This document shows, in pieces, positions 1 to 5,657 of a stretch of 6,471 bases of DNA. Under the pieces are notes generated by a model that saw only the letters and a program-made list of their open reading frames with translations, did no database searches and had not been told where the DNA came from. This DNA comes from a bacterium (GTDB taxonomy: Bacteria; Patescibacteriota; Patescibacteriia; S139-126; S139-133). The stretch is from assembly GCA_030429785.1 (NCBI GenBank), contig JAUIEQ010000046.1, forward strand, positions 1 through 6,471, given 5' to 3'. Positions within the stretch are counted from its first letter, which is position 1. Each line of letters begins with the position of its first letter. The translations under genes and the position numbers were made by a program.

Positions 1-3000
1 GCTCTTCGTGACTCTCTGTCAAAAGGCAATTGGGTGGAAATAGGTCTTAGACTCAAAAAGTATTTGGATAGATTGAATGTCTCAGAAGATATTTTGGAAG
101 CGTCTGATATTCAGGAAGTGTATAAGTCAGCCTTGCTTGCTTATTTGTCTAAGGACAGATTGCATAATGCGTATGCCATGCTGGATAAGGAGGATGGGTT
201 TCCTGTGGATCATAATGTTATTACTGATGCTGAGGTTGCAGAAAGTGCACGTGCAGTATACATAGAATTTCTTAAAGAAAGTGATTTTAAAGAAGCTGAC
301 AAAATAGCTGCTTTATTTTTTTTGGAGCCGCAGCTTGTGCAAGATTCAGAAGCTCAGGTAGCAATACGAAAAAAATTAAGTTCTTTTCTTACCAATCAAT
401 TAGATGTCGTCAGGTTGGGTCGTTTTTTGGATTCGTATCCATTGCCATCAGAAGTTTTGTCAGAGGAGAGTTTTGTTGACGAGGTAAAAACCGCTCTGGT
501 TAAACTATTGACCAATGCAGAGTATGAGTTGAGTTCTATTATTGCTTTGAGTAAAAAGTTGTTTTTGTCACAAGAGTCATTTTCGCAAGCAGCAAGTAAA
601 GCATTGAATGTGTTATTCAGGGGTATGTGGTCGCACCAAACAGATCAAGAATTAGATCGTGTTACTAGTATTGGTAAGATCTCTGAAGATCTCCAGTCTC
701 AAGTTGATTCATTCTTAGCATCTATTGCTTTGTTCGGTAAAGAGGAACTAGATCCATCGTTACTAGAAAATGTTGATATAGAGAATCCTACTGATGAAGA
801 TTATGAGCGAGCTTATGCGTATGCTAGAGAAAATTCTTCAGAATGGGGAGATGAGCAGACAATTGCGCAACCTTTTGAAAGCGGTGTTGAAGTTTTTGGA
901 TACGAAAAGATGCTGAAGTATATAAAACGAGATGAGTTGTCCCTTCATGATGCTTTGCATGCCTTTAGAGAAATAATGGAGTTATTCAAAGGCTCAGGAC
1001 TTGGTGAAGCAGAATTTTACGGTCAAATTTTACAACAAGTTAAAATGGATGACAGAGAATATTCAGAAGGAACAGCCCATCATCATCTGAATACGATAGC
1101 GCAAACAGTTAACAGGGATATCAGTGGAGTAATTGAGAAGGTAAAGGAGTATGAAGGTATAGAGAGGCTGCAGGAGTTAGCTGCCATTTTCGATTCTCCT
1201 CAAGCTGTATTTACGTCTTGGAGTAATTTAAAGCGCTACAGTGAATTAGAGCAACTTCTTGGTCGAACGGAGGTATTTGATGAGTTGCAGGAATTAAAAG
1301 CAGAGGGTAAACAGGCTTTGTATCACTATGTGGAAACCCTTGCCTTCCACCCTGACAGTAAAGTTAACATGAGTTCGGTGATTGAATTTTGGCGACATCC
1401 TGAGCATTTCTTAGCTGCTGAAGCATCGCATACTCCATATGAGGTTCATGACAGAAAAAAACCTTCTAACTATATTAATATGCCGAATTTGGATTTAACA
1501 GCTTCAGAGTTGAGGGATGCTCTAGTTGAAGGAAAAATGGATGGTTTGTCAGTATTCACTCCGCTTGAAATAAAGTATACCATTCCTGTAGAAGATTATG
1601 TCGCAGAGCCTTTGCCGAAATTGGTGAATAAGGCTTTAGGTTCACGGAAGAAAGGAATTGAAGGAGCTGCTAGAAATCCAAAAAAATTGTTTAGCGAGTT
1701 GAATAATCTGTTTAAATCGAAAGGCGGGAAACTTATTGATTATATACAGGGCAAAGATTTTCCTGAAGGTATTAGTATCCCAGAACAACAAATAGAATCT
1801 TTGGTTTATGATAGCGATTTTGGAATGGAAAAACCATTGGTAAAAACTAGAGAATTTGTAGCACGTATAAGTCAAAAGAGCGACCCGGAGGGGGCAATAG
1901 CCGGAGACGATACTGTGAATTGTATGCCCTTTGGAGATGGTAAAAATACTTTGTATACGTTTAATCCAAATACAGCACAGTTTGTGATCAGAATTGTTAA
2001 AGGTGACGGGAAAGAACGAACAATCGCTCAAAGTGTTCTTACTAAAGATATGGATATTCAGGCGCCAATACCAGACATCCTTCAAAAAATGGAACAAGAG
2101 GGCGGTCATCTTCAGGATATTTTACCAGAAAGTATTTTGTCAGAAGCATCAGTATATGCTGCCTGCGATAATGTAGAGGTGGCTCCAAACTATTCTGATA
2201 AAAGACATCAACAGATCATTGAAGCTGTTTTTAGAGATTTTTTTAGAGAATACATGAGTCGGTATTCAGAAAAAGAAGGATTGAATTCTAAAAAAGTTCC
2301 TATCGGTCAAGGGTATACTGATGCTCTTTCGCATTTGCCAACAGAAAAAAATACATTTGCCCCGCAAGCCCCTGTAAGTTATTCGGATAAAACTGGAGAG
2401 GATGTTTATGTGTTAGATTTAACAAAAGAAGAAGGTTTGGATTTAATTATCTCAAAACAAGTGCGGGAGTTGGAAGTAGAAAAAAGCCCAGAACCGCCTT
2501 TGCCAAATATCAAAGGATTAGGATATTTGACTTATGAAGACTCACTCAAAACGGGTTACCTAGAAGGTAAGGGATATTCTGAAAATAAAAGCCTTATTTC
2601 AGGAATCACTAACATGGAAAATGGATTAATAGCAAAAGATATTAATAACTCTGCAAAGAATCGTCCTAATATGAGTCTTAAGTATATAGATGCTAGTGGG
2701 GATATGCAAGGTTATTTACTTGCATGGGAAGGCACACTAACAGATGATTCTGTAAATTCCGATTCTGAGAATTTTTACCATAAGCCATGCATTTATTTTA
2801 ACGATGTTGTTTCGAATCGAGAGAAAGATTTGATGGCTGGTGGAAAATTAATTAAAGGATTTGTAAAATTATATAAACAAAATTATTTAGATCGTAGAAA
2901 TTATCTTCCAATCTATGCGTTAGCCCGTGAAGCAACTTCTTACCATATTGTAAAGAAACAATTAGATAAACTTGGAGAGGAAGTCGGGGTTAGATTTGAA

Positions 3001-3081
3001 TTAGTAGAATTGCCAACGTATGAAGTTGGAGAAGACACTATGCATCCAATAATTATTAAGCCTGTTTTTAAGGTTAAATGA
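1..3081 (+). CDS. Giant helical-repeat protein with two GNAT-like C-terminal regions (5' end outside window)
   Basis: The function is unknown and I give no gene name. The frame is open to base 1, with no stop before the GTG at 34, and the upstream residues (ALRDSLSKGNW...) fit the repeat that follows, so the gene starts outside the window. Numbering from the GTG at 34, residues 1 to about 205 form degenerate ~40-residue helical-hairpin repeats (pattern AL..LS, then L..(L/F)..LP..(I/V)L). A middle region of about 280-600 includes a HHHLNTIAQ segment. Around 615-635 is SDPEGAIAGDDTVNCMPFG, then a first GNAT-like region with ACDNVEVAP (about 708) and IGQGYTDAL (about 756). The last ~150 residues look like a second GNAT fold: GYLLAWEG, then AGGKLIKGF resembling the acetyl-CoA loop, then YALAREATSYHIV. 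There is no signal peptide or membrane segment in view, so it is probably cytoplasmic. I recall similar large hypothetical proteins in Patescibacteria. Acetyltransferase activity is inferred from fold-like motifs only. The stop is TGA at 3079, with a terminator 80 bp downstream. Confidence 0.8.
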   Translation, partial: ALRDSLSKGNWVEIGLRLKKYLDRLNVSEDILEASDIQEVYKSALLAYLSKDRLHNAYAMLDKEDGFPVDHNVITDAEVAESARAVYIEFLKESDFKEADKIAALFFLEPQLVQDSEAQVAIRKKLSSFLTNQLDVVRLGRFLDSYPLPSEVLSEESFVDEVKTALVKLLTNAEYELSSIIALSKKLFLSQESFSQAASKALNVLFRGMWSHQTDQELDRVTSIGKISEDLQSQVDSFLASIALFGKEELDPSLLENVDIENPTDEDYERAYAYARENSSEWGDEQTIAQPFESGVEVFGYEKMLKYIKRDELSLHDALHAFREIMELFKGSGLGEAEFYGQILQQVKMDDREYSEGTAHHHLNTIAQTVNRDISGVIEKVKEYEGIERLQELAAIFDSPQAVFTSWSNLKRYSELEQLLGRTEVFDELQELKAEGKQALYHYVETLAFHPDSKVNMSSVIEFWRHPEHFLAAEASHTPYEVHDRKKPSNYINMPNLDLTASELRDALVEGKMDGLSVFTPLEIKYTIPVEDYVAEPLPKLVNKALGSRKKGIEGAARNPKKLFSELNNLFKSKGGKLIDYIQGKDFPEGISIPEQQIESLVYDSDFGMEKPLVKTREFVARISQKSDPEGAIAGDDTVNCMPFGDGKNTLYTFNPNTAQFVIRIVKGDGKERTIAQSVLTKDMDIQAPIPDILQKMEQEGGHLQDILPESILSEASVYAACDNVEVAPNYSDKRHQQIIEAVFRDFFREYMSRYSEKEGLNSKKVPIGQGYTDALSHLPTEKNTFAPQAPVSYSDKTGEDVYVLDLTKEEGLDLIISKQVRELEVEKSPEPPLPNIKGLGYLTYEDSLKTGYLEGKGYSENKSLISGITNMENGLIAKDINNSAKNRPNMSLKYIDASGDMQGYLLAWEGTLTDDSVNSDSENFYHKPCIYFNDVVSNREKDLMAGGKLIKGFVKLYKQNYLDRRNYLPIYALAREATSYHIVKKQLDKLGEEVGVRFELVELPTYEVGEDTMHPIIIKPVFKVK

Positions 3082-3161
3082 GATCAAGACAGTGGAAGAT
3101 CAGATGTACTAGTAAGTATTATGAGTATTGTATAGAGGCGTCTATGATAGAACAATTCATT

Positions 3162-3193
3162 AAAAAACAACCCGCTAGTAAGGGTTGTTTTTT
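3162..3193 (+). terminator. Intrinsic terminator after the giant gene
   Basis: A perfect 12-bp inverted repeat, AAAAAACAACCC (3162-3173) and GGGTTGTTTTTT (3182-3193), is separated by an 8-nt loop. The descending arm ends in a six-T run, as expected for a Rho-independent terminator. The ascending arm begins with six A, so it could also work on the opposite strand. It lies 80 bp after the stop codon of the large gene. Confidence 0.85.
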
Positions 3194-3197
3194 ATAA

Positions 3198-3240
3198 CCT
3201 TTTTCAAAAGTATCAAATGTATTGATAGTTTTGAGAAAGG
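3198..3240 (+). repeat. Long imperfect hairpin, 19-bp arms
   Basis: Arms 3198-3216 and 3222-3240 are inverted repeats around the 5-nt loop ATGTA. There are two differences in 19 positions; as RNA one of them is a G-U wobble (3203/3235), leaving only a G-G mismatch (3210/3228). No T-run follows, so it is not a standard terminator. It begins four bases after the terminator ends. It could be a 3' RNA-stabilising or processing structure, a back-up termination element, or the remnant of a small palindromic element; only one copy is visible here. Confidence 0.6.
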
Positions 3241-3266
3241 CTGGAGCGTGGGTTCTGCTCCGAGCC
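3239..3266 (+). repeat. GC-richer stem-loop overlapping the long hairpin
   Basis: GGCTGGAGC (3239-3247) pairs with GCTCC-G-AGCC (3257-3266) with a single bulged G and a 9-nt loop. Its first two bases are the last two of the preceding hairpin, so the two structures compete at those pairs or stack end to end. There is no T-run after it. Its function is unknown. Confidence 0.45.
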
Positions 3267-3430
3267 AAAAGTTATTGTTCGCTCATTTGGAATGTATTAG
3301 TTAGTACTATTAGGATATCTGTATGTTAGAAGGTGAGTCAACTGTTTGCAGTTTTGAGATATTTGCAATATTATTAAAACAGTTAGTAACTTTAACTTGC
3401 GTGTAATATATAGGAAGATCAGTAATTATA
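3267..3430. other. AT-rich noncoding stretch without a recognisable gene
   Basis: No plausible gene is visible on either strand. The only structure seen is weak: ACTGTTT (3341-3347) can pair with AAACAGT (3377-3383) around an inner ATATT/AATAT hairpin, and AACTG/CAGTT (3340-3353) is an alternative. The sequence TTAGTACTA (3301-3309) recurs as the core of the palindrome at 3452, and GTTCGCTCA (3277-3285) recurs in the terminator-like hairpin at 3557. Confidence 0.5.
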
Positions 3431-3439
3431 TGGTATAAT
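3431..3439 (+). promoter_or_regulatory. Extended -10 promoter
   Basis: TGGTATAAT combines a consensus TATAAT hexamer (3434-3439) with the upstream TGn motif of extended -10 promoters, which need little or no -35 element. At the usual spacing the -35 position is only TAGGAA (3411-3416), a poor match. Transcription would start near 3446. It would drive the folded segment downstream and possibly the surface-protein cluster at 3633. Confidence 0.55.
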
Positions 3440-3451
3440 TTTTTTATCTAT

Positions 3452-3463
3452 TTTAGTACTAAA
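3452..3463. promoter_or_regulatory. Perfect 12-bp palindrome, possible operator
   Basis: TTTAGTACTAAA is a perfect palindrome lying roughly at +6 to +17 of the predicted transcript, where a repressor dimer would block initiation or early elongation. Its 8-base core TAGTACTA also occurs at 3302-3309 upstream. In AT-rich DNA short palindromes arise by chance, so the operator role is an inference. Confidence 0.3.
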
Positions 3464-3553
3464 GCGCGGCAGCTATGTTATTGAGGGATAACAATACGCA
3501 ACGTTGCTCGCATACTGTGGAGGGTATGTTTGTTTTGTGTGTAGTTAATAATC

Positions 3554-3585
3554 AAAGTTCGCTCAGCAATGGGTCGGGCTTTTTT
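3554..3585 (+). terminator. Terminator-like hairpin upstream of the surface-protein cluster
   Basis: AAAGTTCGCTC (3554-3564) pairs with GGTCGGGCTTT (3572-3582) around the loop AGCAATG. The stem has three G-U wobbles and one C-U mismatch, and a six-T run covers 3580-3585. It is weaker than the terminator at 3162. With a promoter before it and a co-directional gene after it, it could be either the end of a small RNA or an attenuator. Confidence 0.5.
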
Positions 3586-3632
3586 GATTTATTCTAAAGG
3601 TCGAAAACTACTAATTTTTAAATATAAACAGT

Positions 3633-4096
3633 ATGAATGTATCTATTTTTTTTACAAGTATTGCAGTATTTGCATTTGTGGTATTGCCAGTGAGCAGCAT
3701 ACATGCATCTGGTGATCCATATGCGGATAGTGTTTACCATCACACTACAATTGGAGTTGATGATCCTGAGGCGTTGTTGGGAGCGCCTGACTCAGATGCT
3801 GGCCTGATTATTGGTGCTAACAATTATGTAACCTTGGATATGGGCAACGGTGAAGAAGGTACAGGTGATTTGAAAGTGTATTTTGGCCCACTTGCGGCTG
3901 GAACTGTTTTTACAGTTTGGTTTTTGGGAGATGATATCAAGAGACTATTGAGTACAATATTGGCACGTCAACAAAGACATACGCATTTGACGAATCTGTT
4001 GATGGTGAGCACTACCGATATGTAAAATTCACTTCTGGCATTTCCTTGGGGTTGCAAATTGACGCAGTTGAAGCGCTTGAATACGAAGGACAATAA
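3633..4096 (+). pseudogene. Secreted beta-sandwich-like protein, broken by a one-base frameshift
   Basis: Reading starts at ATG 3633 and has a clear signal peptide (hydrophobic residues 4-21, cleavage near IHA-SGD). The mature part begins DPYADSV and carries LDMGNGEEGT, closely matching the start of the next gene's product. The uninterrupted frame stops at 4025 after 130 residues, but homology to the paralogue is lost after FLGDD (base 3935). It resumes in the -1 frame as YQETIEYN...HYRYVKF...LQIDAVEALEYEGQ, ending at TAA 4094. Restoring one base gives a 154-residue protein. The pattern 'ALG.PD ... LDMG ... YRY(V/I) ... (I/V)DA(V/I)E' resembles galactose-binding-like (discoidin-type) beta-sandwich modules. 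It is probably an exported binding protein with no membrane anchor. There is no Shine-Dalgarno sequence. It could be a true pseudogene or a sequencing or assembly error. Confidence 0.8.
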
Positions 4097-4109
4097 TATA
4101 CGCGGCGGC

Positions 4110-5657
4110 ATGAGTAGTAATCCAGAAACAAATATGGCATTTCGTATGTACGCAGTATTGTGTATTGCAGCACTTTGTTTTTTTGTGTCTATTCATGCTT
4201 TTGCTGCGCGTATTATATATGATCCATACGCTGATGTGGTTACTGATGTGTCAATCACTGGTGTGTTATTTCCAGAAAATGCATTAGGTGAGCCGGATGG
4301 TGTTTGGAGTGAAATCGCAGGTGTTGGTTCGTGGATGACTTTGGATATGGGTAGAGGCGAAGAAGGTACACGTGGTTTTAATTTGCATTATGGTCTTATT
4401 TCGATTAATGCTCAGCTGCAGGTGAATTTTTTGGATGAAAGTTTTTCGTCTATAAAAACAACAACGCAGAATTTCAGCGCAGTCAGTGGTCCGGGTCAAG
4501 CTTTTTTTGATTACCAGTATGATGATTTTGGGAAGCCGTATCGTTATATCACTATATCTTCATTAGCTGGAGTGGGACTTAATGTTGATGCTATAGAATC
4601 AGTTGGATATATTGGCAAGACCCCAACAACTGATACTGATGGTGATGGTATTTTTGATAGAATTGAGAATGAAAACGGTACAAATCCACTCGATCCTTTG
4701 GATCCAATTATTGAAGAAGTGATAGAAGAAGTGCTGTCACCACCTAGTGTTTTGCTCACAGAGCCTACCTCTGGGGCAACACTTGCTGGAACAGTGACAT
4801 TATTTGCTGATGCGTATGATGATTTGGGGGTTGGTTTGGTTCAGTTTAAATACAACGGAACAAGCATCGGGCCTGCTGATACTGTGGCGCCGTATGCAGT
4901 TAACTGGGACACAACAACAGTTCCTAATGGCCTGTATGTACTTACGGCAACAGCTATTGATGTTGGTGACACAGTCAGTTACAAATCAGATATGTGGTGG
5001 CAAAAAGCTATGTATGCTGTTAAGCGGTTTGTTGCAAGTACTGCTGCATTTGCAGCAACTACGAATCAAACGGTTTCTTCTCCAGTTGTGGTAACTGTAG
5101 ACAATCCTTCTGAAGATGAGTCTTTAGAAGAGACTTTGGAAGATCCAAAGCCTGAGTCAAATGAAGAGGATTCGGTAGTGCCAGATGTAACTGTGGTGGT
5201 TGAAAATAACTTTCCAGAAGAGCAGAGTACAGAGACGAGTAAAGAGACTAGTGCAGGAACGGCAAGCGCTCTTGCTGTGCTTGACCAAATGCAGTCGCCG
5301 ACTAATGCACAGCCAAAAACAGTGCATGTTTCTCAAGAGTCACTCGTTGAAGCAACAAGCACAACGGATGAGATGATGGACGAGCTTACTGCAACAAGTA
5401 GCGTTATGGTTCATGTTCAAGAGGAACAAGTGGTATCTCAAACTCGTTCTGGATATTGGTTGCTGTGTGTGCTGTTGGCTATTTTGATTGTGGTTATCTT
5501 GTTTGTATGGGCTGACTATCGGTTTGTATTTTTTGATTCGAGAGGTGCATTGCAAAGCAAATCAATCAAAAAACCTGTCACTCGATCAAAACTATCTCGC
5601 AGTCAAAGCAAAGCAACAAAAATAAAAAAGTCATCTGTTAAAAAAACCAAATCATGA
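4110..5657 (+). CDS. Membrane-anchored surface protein: beta-sandwich, Ca-binding repeat, Ig-like domain, stalk
   Basis: The product is 515 residues from ATG 4110. I chose this start because it follows the restored end of the previous gene by 13 bp. The TTG at 4059 would overlap that gene's conserved C-terminus, and ATG 4134 is an alternative that also keeps the signal peptide. In order: signal peptide (hydrophobic 14-31, cleavage near HAFA-A); a discoidin-like module at about 38-165, paralogous to the upstream protein; a thrombospondin-3-like calcium-binding motif TDTDGDGIFD (about 172-182) followed by GTNPLDPLDP; an Ig-like domain of the 'Big' type (about 210-292; LTEPTSGATLAGTV ... VPNGLYVLTATAID); a low-complexity Glu/Ser/Thr/Val stalk (about 330-440); one transmembrane helix at about 448-470 (WLLCVLLAILIVVILFVW); and a Lys/Arg/Ser-rich cytoplasmic tail. 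The positive tail after the helix fits an N-out topology. The likely role is adhesion or ligand binding at the cell surface; the ligand is unknown. Confidence 0.85.
   Translation: MSSNPETNMAFRMYAVLCIAALCFFVSIHAFAARIIYDPYADVVTDVSITGVLFPENALGEPDGVWSEIAGVGSWMTLDMGRGEEGTRGFNLHYGLISINAQLQVNFLDESFSSIKTTTQNFSAVSGPGQAFFDYQYDDFGKPYRYITISSLAGVGLNVDAIESVGYIGKTPTTDTDGDGIFDRIENENGTNPLDPLDPIIEEVIEEVLSPPSVLLTEPTSGATLAGTVTLFADAYDDLGVGLVQFKYNGTSIGPADTVAPYAVNWDTTTVPNGLYVLTATAIDVGDTVSYKSDMWWQKAMYAVKRFVASTAAFAATTNQTVSSPVVVTVDNPSEDESLEETLEDPKPESNEEDSVVPDVTVVVENNFPEEQSTETSKETSAGTASALAVLDQMQSPTNAQPKTVHVSQESLVEATSTTDEMMDELTATSSVMVHVQEEQVVSQTRSGYWLLCVLLAILIVVILFVWADYRFVFFDSRGALQSKSIKKPVTRSKLSRSQSKATKIKKSSVKKTKS

Larger units (their letters stand above)
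3446..3585 (+). ncRNA. Candidate small RNA or attenuated 5' leader
   Basis: The segment lies between a good extended -10 promoter and a terminator-like hairpin and can fold along most of its length. An outer stem pairs GCGCGGCAGC (3464-3473, C3467 bulged) with GTTGCTCGC (3503-3511), including two G-U pairs. It encloses a hairpin TGTTAT/ATAACA (3476-3481, 3488-3493) with loop TGAGGG. A second hairpin, CATAC/GTATG (3511-3515, 3524-3528), has loop TGTGGAGG. Both loops are purine-rich. The terminator-like stem follows at 3554-3582. I do not recognise it as tmRNA, SRP RNA, 6S RNA, RNase P RNA or a known riboswitch. It may be a free ~140-nt RNA, or the regulated leader of the gene at 3633, whose ATG is 48 bp beyond its end. 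The ends are estimates and the folding was done by eye. Confidence 0.35.

Noticed and set aside
1642..2109. 155-codon antisense ORF inside the giant gene
   Set aside because: It lies fully opposite a strongly protein-like frame, its translation is Phe/Ser/Ile-rich with no recognisable motif, and it fits a shadow of the coding strand.
3079..3135. Reading TGA as glycine (alternative genetic code)
   Set aside because: The large frame contains no internal TGA over 1,000 codons and the extension past 3081 is short and featureless. TGA at 5655 also makes a typical ATGA gene overlap.
3250..3266. tRNA T-arm-like sequence GGGTTCTGCTCC
   Set aside because: There is no acceptor stem, anticodon arm or properly spaced D-arm around it, and the bases are better explained by the stem at 3239-3266.
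3584..3614. Promoter for the first surface gene (TTGATT, then TACTAA)
   Set aside because: The 19-bp spacing and the poor -10 match make it no better than background in AT-rich DNA. It is possible but not supported.
3925..3945. Programmed -1 ribosomal frameshift in the first surface gene
   Set aside because: The -1 frame has a TGA at 3932-3934, so slippage at the nearby T-run (3921-3925) would terminate at once. The permitted site GATGATATC is not a slippery heptamer.
4284..5555. Several 71-96 codon ORFs on either strand within the anchored protein gene
   Set aside because: All are contained within the real gene in other frames, with no signal, motif or start context of their own.
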